Assembly (NCBI GenBank): GCA_026874595.1
Contig: CM049313.1
Coordinates: 59,415,159-59,479,158 of the forward strand
Direction of reading: 5' to 3'
Length of the DNA stretch: 64,000 bases
Source: Sipunculus nudus
Taxonomy: Eukaryota > Annelida > Sipuncula > Golfingiida > Sipunculidae
A program made the position numbers and the translations under genes. The notes under the pieces are model-generated. The model saw nothing but the letters and a program-made list of their open reading frames with translations, did no database searches and had not been told where the DNA came from. This document shows, piece by piece, positions 23,585-35,084 of the stretch (the stretch's first letter is position 1; every line of letters begins with the position of its first letter).

Positions 23585-25055
23585 TAATTAAATAGGATGT
23601 GGATCCGCCCCTGCATTTCTCTCACTTATGATGTGGATGTCTTCATAGATTTATTGTATATTTTATGAGTTTTTTGTCGCATATATGATGCATATTATTT
23701 TTGTGTACTTCCAAAATGTCCAAAAATGAAAAATAAATAATTTTTAAAATATTTTTCACATATTGTTTGTATTTTCTTAAAGTATAACCATACTTTATGA
23801 ACTCCGTCCAGCCAAACTAAACAAATCATAAGAATGTCTTAACACTCGGTTGGGTGGCAGTTGTAAATCTTTAAATTGCAGATAGGCCCAAACACATTTC
23901 CAGTCATACAGTTAAAAAGCTTAAAACAATAATCTGTCTCAATCTAACAAGCTGAAACAAGGTCATTTTTAAACAAACAGTCATGATTTGTTCGGTAGTC
24001 CACATTGTTTATATTATTAATTTAGGAAGACAGAAAGATGATAAATGTAAAAAAGATCTGGAGACGTATATATATTTATATATAGGTAAATTAAAGCAAG
24101 GATGTTTGCCGATACTCAGACCTTACATGCTACAGTGGGGTAGGAGGTCTAAGCCAGGCAGAGCTGAGTTACCGGTTTCATCAATTTAATTTGCTCTAAG
24201 GCGTTGCTTATTGTGGGAGGGGTCAGATCTCCGAATGCACTGGGAAAATAAGGAACTAATCAGAAATTGGCAAATACAGATGTAAGGAACAATAAACAGC
24301 TTTATAGTATTTCATGATCTCACAACAAACAAACAGTTACCAGCTCATTAGTAAACCGCCCATGAGCTGGAAACTGTTGGTTGTGATCCTATGCTGCATG
24401 GTCACTAATCCCCCCTCCGCCAGAGGTCGCTTCTACTCAAAACGAACCTCTTCCAGTTAGCCATCCAGTATGGGACGCCTGGGGCCCACTGCAGGGAGCA
24501 AAATCAGGACTACTTTACCAGCCATTGATTCATATATATTAAGGGATTGCTCCTTCAGATGAAATACAACAAATATATATTTTTTTAATTATCAAAATGC
24601 CCGATCTTTCAGAATTTGGAATGATTATTATAAATATGCCGAAACTGATCATACTGCCAGTCTTGGGGTATGCCCTTTGCTGAATAGAATGGCTGTGGCT
24701 TCTAAGCTTCACTGTCGCTTAACTGCATCTGTCTCCTAATTACGCTAGGACCCTTGCTACTAAGTGACTTGCCTAAAAGCGATAGAATGAAGGCTTTTAA
24801 TATCTCACAGGTCCGCATTATATTATCTCATCAAGCATAACAATTGCTGTATTTTTTGCCTCTGGCCGGAGCAAATCCTTTCATTTTTGAACAAACAAAT
24901 CCAAAGTTACAATTGCACATTTTCCATTCCATCCACAACTGCACAAATTATGAATAAATTAGAATAAACCCTTATGTTACCTGATTAATAAAAAATAGTG
25001 ATAAAAAAGATGACAAAATTAAAAGGACTGCCGGATTAGACATTATTATATATAC
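23581..25055. other. Noncoding stretch between the MITE and lectin unit 1
   Basis: I looked here on the minus strand for the second lectin exon of unit 1 (EPN and WxD motifs) and did not find it. A near-perfect hairpin lies at 24316-24388. No other feature was recognised. Confidence 0.4.
24316..24388. other. Long hairpin (about 27-bp stem, 13-nt loop)
   Basis: The arms are 24316-24348 and 24362-24388. They pair through AACAGTTaCCAGCTCAT / ATGAGCTGGaAACTGTT, with further pairing through ACAA/TTGT and GATC/GATC and two small bulges. The loop is TAGTAAACCGCCC. It could be a pre-miRNA-like hairpin or a fold-back insertion. Sequence alone cannot separate these. Confidence 0.5.
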
Positions 25056-25222
25056 CTTGTTTCTTGAGGTGACAGGCAACATGATAGCTTTCAGCCGGGT
25101 TACGGACCCGGAGCAGAGTTCCGCCTTTGTCATTACAATAATCAACAGCGTTCAGCAACGTCATTTTCACGGTAGATGGCGCCACCAGCAGACAGGTTCT
25201 CGCATGAAACAAGCTGACCAGG
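25056..25222 (-). CDS. Unit 1 lectin exon, N-terminal half of CRD
   Basis: After a TTTCAG acceptor, the frame reads CLLVAPSTVKMTLLNAVDYC then NDKGGTLLRV, and ends at donor CAAG|GTATAT. It is about 70% alike by eye to the unit 2 exon at 39316-39492 and ends in the same phase. The first 30 bases differ and may be damaged. Confidence 0.65.
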
Positions 25223-27078
25223 CTGAAACATTAATATATATATATCTCAGTCGAGGAGCGGTGATACTCTCACGGTCTGTTCAACCCAAGGCGGGCCTGG
25301 GTGACACCAGAATATAAAAAAATAATAATAGAAGCGAGTGCTATCTCCCTATCATGTACTCCCAAACCGAAATAACAGTCTGTAGATTTACATAAATAGA
25401 CTAAGAATAAGACAAGTCAGCATTGAAAAATACAGCGGTTACCTCAAATAAGATAAAAAGTAAAATAAAAATGTATTAAGTATTAGAACTACATCAAAAT
25501 ATACAGTGAAGATAGGGAATATGTGCTAACCGTTCAATACATATGTATGTATCCCAGGCGCCGAAAGCTCAGGCGATGAAAACCCTTTGAGTGATACAAG
25601 AGAACACTCGCCATTTCTTTTAATTTGGATCGAGCTGCAGGGAAGCGAGGTCTCTTGGGGCCGTGCACAATGAGACATACATCGGATCTTCGATATATCA
25701 GGGTACGTCTTGATAACTGTTCCCCCGGAAATGACAGTATCCTTTTTCCGGATATATCTTACGGACGAATTAACTGCATCAGCATCTTCAGTAAAACAAA
25801 GTATAATTTATATTTATGATAAATTTTTATTCATGTTAAAAACTGTATATTATCGTTTCGACAATGCAAGCCAGCTACCGGCATCTCTTTCAAACGCATA
25901 TTTCAATGGGATATCTTCAGGTATGGGCAAGGATAGCCCCGTACAAACTTAAACGTATAAAATATGCAAAGATTTATACATAATTATGAATTTGATTTTA
26001 TTTACCCATGTTAACTAAAATTAAAACGATTTTAAAAAGAATGTTATGTAACACGGAATCCTTGCGATCCCTTTGTACCTTCTTTATATCATTTAAGATC
26101 TTCATTATCATCCACGACTTTCGTGAACTATTTTTTGCGAATATGAGCATGAAAATGCATTCATGTATACTGTATTTCCCTTGCAAACCGTGACCTGACT
26201 TCTTGTTATGACCTTTGACTTCTTCGGACGTTAATACGATACGTCAGCAAGGGACTACCGCCTTTATCCGAAAATAACGAAAGGTTCACAATCATTTATG
26301 GTTAAATGTCCTCACAGAAAATCTCAGCAATTAGCTGTGGTCTTAATTTCAATCAAACATATTAAATACATATTTTGTGCATTTCTCATAGTTCCTGAGC
26401 CAAGAACAATATACGCAAGGCGTATATGCAATTTCGGAATCATGGACTGTTATTAGAAATGATTCAAATAAACAAAAAGAGGTGTTATTTTAATTTGTGT
26501 AAGCATTTGGTGCTGGCATTGGCAGAAACACTCCTGCATGTGGTTGCCTACGCTAACACCTTGTGACTGCACCATATCTCAGAGCCCCAAAACCACTTCA
26601 AGACCAGTGTTTTTTATCAACCAAAACACAATACAGACAGTGATTATATATACATGGTCACAGGACAAAACTGGTGAGACATACAGAACAGTACTGAATT
26701 TAAACATTACCTGTTATTATGAAGTAACTGTATAACTAATAACTTGTTTTTCATTTCCTTCCAAAAAAAATATTACTTTTAATCATAATGCGGGTAATGA
26801 TATGTAATGTAATTTTGATCTAATTTATTATATATATATTTTAAAAATATAACATTTAATTAAAATATCTGTTGCAAAAATGAGTGTTAGGCTTCCCCTG
26901 GTATAGCTGATCTTCTGCCATTGAAATAACTGGTGAACATTATTCACAGCCATAATGTTAACATTACAAATATACCTTGTAATGTTAACATAACAAACAT
27001 ACCTTGTAATGTTTACGTCACAAACATACCTTTTGCATAAAGTAAAACCCACAATGCGGCATATATACGTATGTGCAT
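25056..27078 (-). CDS. PAN/C-type lectin unit 1 (partial gene, second lectin exon missing)
   Basis: Three exons are seen on the minus strand. The signal-peptide exon (27078-27030) encodes MHIRIYAALWVLLYAK. The PAN/apple-like exon (25785-25541, 245 bp) is fully open, with TVISGGTVIKTY and cysteines in RCMSHCARPQ, LPCSS and GECSLVS. The lectin exon (25222-25056) encodes CLLVAPSTVKM, DYCNDKGGTLLRVRNPAES. Signal exon and PAN exon join in phase. The lectin exon lacks the first CPDGY segment seen in unit 2 and its acceptor phase does not fit, and no second lectin exon was found down to the ASB-like gene. The product would be secreted. With half a lectin fold it may be a PAN-only protein or a pseudogene at the array edge. 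Confidence 0.6.
25541..25785 (-). CDS. Unit 1 PAN/apple-like exon
   Basis: A 245-bp open exon, same length as in unit 2, bounded by GAAG|AT and CATAT|GTATTG. It carries RKKDTVISGGTVIKTYPDIS then four cysteines spaced as in PAN modules (RCMSHC..., PCSS, ECSLV). PAN domains bind protein or carbohydrate ligands; the ligand here is unknown. Confidence 0.65.
26944..27030 (-). repeat. 27-bp repeat that triplicates the 5' splice site of the signal exon
   Basis: On the minus strand, AAG|GTATGT of the signal-peptide exon is repeated twice more at 27-bp steps (ACAAG|GTATGT and ACAAG|GTATAT), each followed by TTTGT...TAAACATTAC-like sequence. Use of the later donors would add 27 or 54 bases but meets a TAA in the signal-peptide frame, so only the first gives a secreted product. 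Confidence 0.75.
27030..27078 (-). CDS. Unit 1 signal-peptide exon
   Basis: ATG at 27078, sixteen codons MHIRIYAALWVLLYAK plus one base, then GTATGT. The 49-bp length, M(H/Y)IR start and hydrophobic core match the unit 2 exon at 42432-42480. Confidence 0.65.
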
Positions 27079-27854
27079 GACTATCCTTTACAATTAAGCA
27101 CAGGTTATATCTCTGCGGTTAAACACGATCTACCTAAGATTACCTCCAGGCGGTACACCAGCGCGACCTTCATTATCCCGTCCTGATCGAAGCAAGCAAA
27201 TATTTTAAAACCTGTTAGTGGGTCCGGTTTCCCTGATTTTAGTGGAACCACCATATGATTATTTTGGACCATCAGCCTATATGAATCTTACTGTGTAATC
27301 AAAGCTTCGCTATAACACACATACCTGTACCAAATTACGCTCCTCACGCATCCGTTATACACTGCAGTCGTCCCAGGCATCCTTTCGTGTTACACGCAGT
27401 ATCAAATTCACGTCCATTTAAGTAGCGGTAAAAATATAACAGGATGATGAAACAATTGTTACTTCTGTTTACTGATCGCTCGTGTTGATCTATTTTTGCG
27501 GCGGAGACATATTCATTCGTTTCGATGAGGACATCTTGAAAGCGACTGCAGATCAATTAAAAAAAACTCATATTTTAGCGCCAAAACCATAAAATAATAT
27601 TTTTAGGATAGAGAGCCAATGTTTGTATAAATGCAGAAACGTAGAGTTTCTCCAGGGGCTCCAGACCTTCTGTTTGTTTTTTTTTGTCATCATTCCTCCT
27701 GGGTTGGAACCCTCCCTTTCTTATACCTTGGATCCGCCCCTGTGTAAGCATTTTAACTATGTACGTGTCGTGAATTGCAATTCCAATTTTAGTTAAATAT
27801 ATAGATTTTAGCTGCATTACTGAATCAATTCATGCCTTTTCCCGCCATGAACAA

Positions 27855-27935
27855 AAGATATCGCCTGTCTGCTGCTTGTGTTGACGTTACTCTATCGCCT
27901 GCTTACTGACATTTTAGCGGTTTATTGGAACTGAA
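27855..27935. repeat. Conserved segment upstream of lectin unit 1
   Basis: ATCGCCTG...TTTTAGCGGTTTATTGGA recurs at 43012-43055 (ATCGCCTGTTTGTTCATCTT then TTAGCGGTTTATTTGA). Looser copies lie at 58613-58650 and 61385-61425. Each lies 0.5-1 kb upstream of a signal-peptide exon once later insertions are subtracted. It marks the duplicated segment and may hold promoter sequence. Confidence 0.55.
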
Positions 27936-28079
27936 CGTAGGAAAGTCGTCAGTTTTATCTACTACGCGCAACAATGTGCTTGAAGCCAAGAGGAGAAAAT
28001 ATACGTGTGTACCTAAAATTTGCAAATATATGTTTACATTACATATAGGTCAAAGTATATTTACTTTTGTTTATATTCT

Positions 28080-28270
28080 ATTGGTGCCTCCAAAAGGAGG
28101 TTATGCGTTCATCCCCTTTCGTGAATGTGTTTGTGTGCGTGTGTGTTATTACAGCTGCAATCATGAATGGAATCTCATGAAATTTTCAGGGCATTTCGGG
28201 AATGGACCACTTAAGAATCGATTAGAGTTTTGTATGGATCCGGCACATGATCCGGATTTAGGAACGTGAT
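28080..28270 (+). mobile_element. Short hairpin-headed repeat H8
   Basis: The head CCTCC-AAAA-GGAGG is followed by TTATGCGTTCATCCCC, a GTGTGT run and AATCGATTAGAGTTTTG...CACATGATCCGGATTTAGG. The last part matches 49810-49860 (AATCGATTCGATTTTGGAAT, then CATGATTCGG). It is the same head-hairpin style as H2-H4 but another family. Confidence 0.45.
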
Positions 28271-28399
28271 CAAGGAAAATCACAAATGTAGTGCATCACA
28301 AGTGCTGACAATTTACAATTATTAACAGTAATGTTCAAATGCTCTGTACATGGTTTAAAAAATGAAATGAATAAATAAAAAAATAAAATCACTAAATTT

Positions 28400-30535
28400 C
28401 TTTAAATTTCATTTTCAGTTAAAAACTAAGTATTAAGACAAGATCTGATTCATGAACTGTAGACTTCTATGAATAAGTATGTCTTATTTAAAGACGTAAT
28501 TTAAAGTTTGGTAACAAGCTAGGTCTTTGATTGCACTTGGCAGAGTGTTCCAGAAAATTTGTGCAGCAACTGCATCAGCTCTCTTCCCATGCTCCTGCTG
28601 GCATCTGGTACAGCCAGTAAGTTTCGATGAGCTGATCAATGCTCCCTTTGTTGAGTATATGTATGCAACAGCTCTGAGATGGATGTGGGTGCCTGATCAT
28701 GCGATGTTTTCCATGTGATGGTGAGAATATTGAAAGCAAAGCGTTGTTTGACAGGGAGCCAGTGAAGAAATTGCGGTGTTGTAGATATTCTTTTGTATTT
28801 TAATGGCATAGTTAAAACCCTAATTGCTGTGTTTTGCACTATTTATAATTACTTGAGCAGTTCAGACGGTAAGCCATATAACAGGGAATTGCAGTTGTCT
28901 AATCTGGAGCTGAAAAAGGCGAGAATGAGTTTCCCAGTGCATCCCTGGTCACAGAGCTCCTGATGTCACAGATATTCCTTAGGTGAAAATAATAGGTAGA
29001 GCACATGTTATTGACATGCTGTTCCCAACACATGGTGTGATGAAACACACAACCTAGGTTCCTGGCGTCCGTACTAGATTTTACCCCCAGATGTCCAACA
29101 TGGATGCCAGTGAAAGGAATCTTTTTCAGAAGCCCTGGAGACGTAATGAAGAACACTTCTGCTTTTACAGCGTTTAATTTCAGCTTTCTCCATTGCAACG
29201 GTAGCTGAAGAGGATGAACCAAGTTTGTAAGACATACAACGGGAGTCGTCTACATAATGGTGGGAGTTGGTTTTATGCTTGGCAACAATATCACCTAGAG
29301 GGCCGATGTAGAGTGAGAGCAGAATGGGTCACGTACCGAAACCTGGGGAACTCCATACTCCAAGACTCTAGGGTCGGCCGTCTCGCCTGCCTTCACCACT
29401 GTTTGATCGCGTCCCATAAGGTACGTTCTCAGCCATTCAGTAACTCTCCCAGACATGCCAAATCTCTCCCGCAGATGTGGAAGAAGTATGATATGGTCCA
29501 CAGTGTCAAATACCACACAAATTCCAATAAAACTAATATGACTCCCTCCTTTTTGTCGAGGGACCTCATCAGATCATTGTGAACCCTAAGGAGGGCTGTT
29601 TCTACACTGTGGTGGGCTCGATAAGCTGACTTGAAAGGATGGTGCATGTTACTGTCACCTAAGTACCCCCCATTTGATGAGCTACGACTCTTTCAATAAC
29701 CTTGGACAGGAAGCAAAGATTTGACACAGGCCGAAAATTCTTCGGGAGATCCGGGTCTAATGATGATTTCATCAACAGTGGAGTCATGACTGTATGCTTC
29801 ATGTGTGATGGAAACCATCTGCGAGTGGCTGGTTAACTATCCGGATGATCGTTGAGCAGCAGGACAAGAATATGATCTTTCAGTTGCCTAGTAGGGCACG
29901 AATCTAAGGCAGAGGACTGCTTAGGTGAAGTAAGGACTATCTTTGAAAGCCCCGTCTCATTTGGGAAGTGTGACACTGTGTATCTCAAACAGCTCCTTCC
30001 GGTGTCACCTCTGTGATGGTCTCCTCAAACGTTGTCCGGATATTTCTGATCTTACTATTGAAGAAGTCATTGATAGTTTCAGCTGACAATGAGCTTACAT
30101 GAATCCATTTAGGGTCAGTCAACCTCCTTACAAGTTGGAAGAGCTTCTTTTGGTAAGTTCCACACTCTAGTGCCTTGTCCTCGTAGTGTTTACCTCTGGC
30201 TCTGCAGATCATACTGATAACAAGTTCACGCTGTTGTCTGTACATCTGCAGGTGAACTTGAAGATGCCTGTTTTCCACATGCGCTTCCACATTGCTCTTT
30301 TTCTTTTAACGACAAGGATTTCATCATTCATCCATTCAGTGTGGGTCTCAATATCTGTTGATAGACCATTTAAAAGGACAAAATCCTTGATGTCACTCAG
30401 CCAAGCCTGGTGATCTAAGCGATTATATCTACGAGCCGTGACGGTCTTTCGAGGGAGGGGTGGTCTCAGCAGTCTCAAGGAGCACTCAGTCGCGTGGTGG
30501 TTAGTCACAAGCGATGCTGTGATTTTATCCGTCTA
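28400..30535 (-). mobile_element. LINE remnant, CR1/L2-like non-LTR retrotransposon
   Basis: Minus-strand fragments in order cover much of a reverse transcriptase ORF2. They are: a linker (WMNDEILVVKRKRAMWKRMW, about 30320), SAYRAHHSVETALLRVHNDL (about 29600), FDTVDHIILLPHLRERFGMS (about 29500), a GVPQVSV version of GVPQGSV (about 29330), the catalytic YVDD box (29245-29256), RLKLN-type KLKLNAVKAEV (about 29180), NLGCVFHHTM, and QNTAIRVLT...LHWLPVKQRF (about 28780). The endonuclease is absent, so the copy is 5'-truncated near 30535. Frame changes between fragments and the GVPQG change show it is dead. The 3' tail is a T-rich/TTTATT stretch near 28365-28390. Clade is assigned from motif style. 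Confidence 0.8.
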
Positions 30536-30734
30536 CCATAATTGCTTAGCTAACTGCTTTTCATAACATCTATCTGTCAGTCTAATACATTCAGGTAAAT
30601 GTACATTCTCCTACTAGTTTAAAAAGATAACATGCACTTACCCAAAGTTATCAAGGATTACCATTTCCATGATACTCTGTGTATAACATTCCTTGTAGAG
30701 AGATTCGCATAATTAGGATTATTCGCAGGGAAGA

Positions 30735-30880
30735 GGTATTTTGTGCCTTGTGCTAAGGCTGAGACATCGGGTCTCCGATATATCTTGGTAGGTTTTCATA
30801 ACCATTCCGGTATCCTTTTTTATGGGATATACTTCACCCACCATATCATACAACCGTTGCCTGCCTCCAGTGATAAAGAA
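30735..30880 (-). pseudogene. Decayed PAN-like exon of a lectin unit
   Basis: On the minus strand, ATATCCCATAAAAAAGGATA, ACCGGAATGGTTATGAAAAC and CCTACCAAGATATATCGGAG parallel the PAN exons (CGGAAAAAGGATACTGTC...GTTATCAAGACG...GATATATCG). Frames are interrupted, and no lectin or signal exon was seen close by. It is a relic of a fourth unit, next to the LINE. Confidence 0.55.
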
Positions 30881-31104
30881 GGGATTGTCCGTAGACAGTA
30901 CAGGAGGTAAAATCCCACATGATTTGATGTTGGTATGTATTCAAACATGAAGAATGGAATGTATTCGATTGACATAGTTATAATACATGCATTGATTTAG
31001 TTGTTTTTAAAGTGTTTGAAAATGTATATATGATATTACCCAGAGATCATGGAACCTCAACGAACCGTTTTTGTATTTTTCCTTCGCGTCTCCACAAGTT
31101 CTGG

Positions 31105-31136
31105 CAATAATAATAATAATAATAATAATAATGATA
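31105..31136. repeat. (AAT)n microsatellite
   Basis: Ten AAT trinucleotides ending in ATGATAAC. Confidence 0.95.
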
Positions 31137-31621
31137 ACAATGTCCCGGATACTCACATCCCTTACACATACAAAATATGTTTCCACTTAAACAGATCCTT
31201 ACAATCTCTCCAAAACTATCTCTTTTCAATCTCTCATCAGGTTTTAAGTGCTATGGTAGAAGGGTGATGCAGACACATATTAATCAACAAAGGCCTGCTG
31301 AAAAGGAAGTCTTTAGAAGGGCCTTTCTTTTTGAGTCTTCAAAATGATCCCTGCCCAATTCAAGATACATTTATGAGTGTCTAATGCAGAAGGGACGTCA
31401 CTGATTTTGCCTCGAAATGTTCGACTAAATTAATAAATGATATGATATTTTAATTGGCATGAATATGTGATGGTGCAGTTGCATGGAATACTGTGTTCTT
31501 AACAATAACTTTCAATCCCTGTCACCTGTTACTAACCACATTGTCATCTTAGTTCTGTCCATTGAATCGCTGACATATAACACCACATCACAGTTGTTTT
31601 CACAGCTAAGATAACATTTTT
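31137..31621. other. Noncoding stretch
   Basis: AT-rich, no repeat family or coding frame recognised. Confidence 0.4.
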
Positions 31622-32060
31622 AGGGCCCCGCTTGACAACCGGTGCCCTATAGCGATCAACATGCCAGTCCACCCTTACGTCCTACCGTCAGTGACGCTTT
31701 CCTGCGCGCGATATCTCAACAACAACATGCTTGAATTTTCTCGAATTCACAGGGATGATTGGTACCTACAGGGGCTCCAGACTTGTCAATTACAGACCTA
31801 TCAGAATCCAAATATGGCTAACACAGCGCATTCGGCGTTTTCCTTTGCACGCGATATCTCAACAACAACACGTTTGAGTTTTCTCTTCTAAAATTCAAGT
31901 GATGATCGCTACCTATTAGGGCCCCGAACCTGTCGAATAACAGACCTTCTGGAATTTCAAATAGGCCACCGCAGCACAAGCGGTGATTTTCTTTCGCGTA
32001 CGTTATCTCAACAACAACATGCTTGATCTTTCTCAAATTCTAATTGATGATTGGAGGTAA
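31622..32060 (+). mobile_element. Helitron-like remnant H6 with about 146-bp units
   Basis: It begins TAGGGCCCCGCTTG, like H3, with GGGGC...GCCCTA pairing. The anchor CG(A/T)TATCTCAACAACAACA recurs at 31709, 31852 and 32001 (steps 143 and 149). TAGGGCCCCG recurs at 31918. The 3' end was not found. Confidence 0.5.
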
Positions 32061-34860
32061 TACATACCCCACCCCCTCCCCTCTCTGGGTTGTCGCCCCT
32101 GATCCTTTATGGGACTCAGTTTCGTGCTTCCTGTCACATTCATACCGTTAATGCCGGACAAATATTTGAACCTTTCCGTGTAAGTAACGCTATAGTAAAC
32201 TTCCGTGGGTGATATCAATTTCATTTACCGTCAAGAGAGGGAATGACACATAAGGCAAATAACTTGTACTCCTATGTATTAATTGCAAGAATTCTTGTTG
32301 AAAGTCCTTAATAAATTGCATAAATGATATTAAATATGATTTTTCTACCGATAAATCTAACTGATACATCAAACTATCCATAAATATCACAACTGACCAT
32401 ATAAAGGAGTGCATAGTATTAGTTAAGAACAAAGGTTTCACCAGTTTAACCATTTAATGGTATATTTTAAATACAAATAAGAAAGGGCCATTATAGTAAA
32501 TCAATGTACATGCAGTTTTCACATATTTACGAAGCGTTCGGTTGAACAATTGGATAGAAACCAGGACGCCCAATAAAATATAAAACATAAACAAAGTTGA
32601 ATGATAGCGACTACAGGAGAGCGATATCTGAGAGATATATGCTAAATACAGTTTCTCTGTCACAAACCCCGTCTTATCTCATGGCGATAGACTTTGAAAA
32701 GGATTACCTATTGGACAGTATAATGTAACCCTATCCATTTTACGGGAATTTATGTGAAGAGACATTTGAATGACAGAGGGAGAAACAATAGACAGAATAA
32801 AAAGTTAGATTGTGGTATCCCGTTTTAATATTTACGCACTTAATCACAAATGATGCTGCTTTTCCTTACAACGCAATATTGCATCACCGAGAGGATCGTT
32901 CAGTTCTATTGCAGCTCAGAGTATATACATGACCTCATTACAGGACCTCATCCTCTCAGACAATAACATTCAAATTTAGGAAAAGGCCCTTTGGCAGTAG
33001 ATAAATAAATTTTCTTCAAAGCCGTTGTATTATAACTTATACTTAGATTCATTTATTAACTGATGTAAACCCCATGCAGGCCATATGTCAGAATATAAAC
33101 ATAATACCTGTGTAAGGTGATGGTAATTATTTACTTTCTTGTACTGGTTCCTATTGACCGTGCATAATTCCCATTTTTATTGAAGCCCGGTCCCCTCAGA
33201 AAGTGACATGATATTTTTTGTACATCAGAATCTCCATTTTTTCCATGCATTGTCTAAAGAAATGACACTTGATTCCAGTCAGAAGATTTATAATAATATT
33301 GTAAAGAAAATGTTAGATGAAGTTAACTTTTTGTTAAAAATTATTTCCGGGATGTAAAATCAATAATTAAATTGCAAACTATACAACCGAGTTTTGCATT
33401 ATCATCCCAACCTATACCATAGGATTCGAATTGTCTGTTGTTGGTCTACTGAAGTCACCCGAGCTGTATTTTCTTTTGAAATTTAGACCCCACGATTAAG
33501 ATCTGAATAATTAATTGGCATTTCTTCCAAATGCATGGACAACGTGTCGTAAATCAGGCATAACGTGAAGTAATACCTTATATTATGTGTCGTGTCTAAA
33601 CCCATTTATGAGTAATTTCTGTTCTTCTGTCCATACCGTTATGCCTTATCGTTCGAATCCCTGTAAATGTCAAAGACTGAGTGTTTACTTTTCTGTTACT
33701 CAAAGCTTCATATCTTCATAGAAATTCACATTTCAATAACCTATAGGCAATAATGGTCTACGAGCAAATTTGCATATAAATATAAACCTGCTCAGAGATC
33801 AGCAAGAGAAGAACAATAGCAAGTACAATGAAGCTTATTTGGCGATTTTACTTGTTAACATACATTTCTGTCAAAATCTGTATGTGAATGTATAGTAAAT
33901 GATATCGTGCACTACACATACACATACAAATATACAGTGGGTGCAAATTTGTTGATAATCAGGGCGAGAAAAGGGAATTCTTCTGAATATAAATTATATT
34001 AAATTCATTTGAGTATTCACCATGGGATATTTGATTCAAATTTGGTACACATGTAAGAGATGGTGACTACAAGTGTTCATGTTTTAGAGTACCAGTTTAT
34101 TATAAGATTGGTACCAGTCTGTTATGAGAAGAAACCAAATTATTCAAAGGCTGTACCAGTCTATTGGGCAGGAACAGGAATATTTTTTTTAGGAACAGGG
34201 ATAGAACCACATACTATTAAATCAAGTTGTGTATCCTTTTCTCAGCATTTCATGTGTACGCTGGCGTCATCATACGCCACAGTTATTTCTCCTGCATAAT
34301 GCAAAGACACCTTCCGCTGTAAATTATACATAGTAAATGTAGAATCAAGGCCCGAAAATAATGACGAACTCGGTGCCATGTAAGACAGTGTGGTTGGATT
34401 TTTGTTCGAGAGGGTAGAATTTAAAAATTTCTTCACTATGGACGTTTCGCGAGGGTGACCTTTTCTTGATTGCCACAGAAGCTATAAAATCTAATTAAGG
34501 CAGTAATTGCATAAAATAAATCCCACAATACCTCACTCAATTTCATACCAGTTATTTTAATATGACTTGTATCACAGTCGGCATATCCTCGGTGATTACC
34601 ACAGGTTTTATAATAATTAATACGTGTTTGCATGGGAAGGTTAAGGTATGTCGCACTGATCAGGTTTCATTGCTGATTAACAAACCATGTTTTCATAGGT
34701 GCGATAACTGTTTAATTTGTACAGATGTATCATCCCTTCTTATTCCTTACGGCTGGTAGGATATTTATGGTTGAGATTTTTTCCCCATCCATGAAAATCG
34801 TGAAATTTAAATCCTCGTAAATAAAAAGCCAAACATAATATAATTTTATATCATTTATTT
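32061..34860. other. Noncoding region between H6 and lectin unit 2
   Basis: No coding exon recognised. Around 34088-34170 a TACCAGTCT(A/G)TT motif is repeated three times. Short open frames on both strands lack domains and splice context. Confidence 0.4.
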
Positions 34861-35084
34861 TCATGGATACTGACAGACCACGTGACTTAACTGGGAACTA
34901 TGAACGTCGACCCACGTTGTGTAATTACTGAGCCGGTAGAGGGCGACACAGTCTTCCCCAAGACCACCGTTTGGTTCTCCCCTATCCCAGTTAAAGTAGC
35001 TGACCGTGGGCCCGTCGATCCCCCATCTCCAGTGGTTCTCGGCCTCCCTGTCGCTGATGAAGAGCCAAACAAATGTCGTGAAAC
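34861..35084 (-). CDS. Unit 2 lectin exon, C-terminal half of CRD
   Basis: A TTTCAG acceptor at 35085-35090, then G|FTTFVWLFISDREAENHW. EPN at about 34970 and WVD at about 34910 are the Ca2+/sugar-site motifs. Cys in EDCVALY and VVCQYP would form the conserved disulphides. The stop is at 34861-34863, with an AATAAA on the minus strand only a few bases beyond. Confidence 0.85.
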
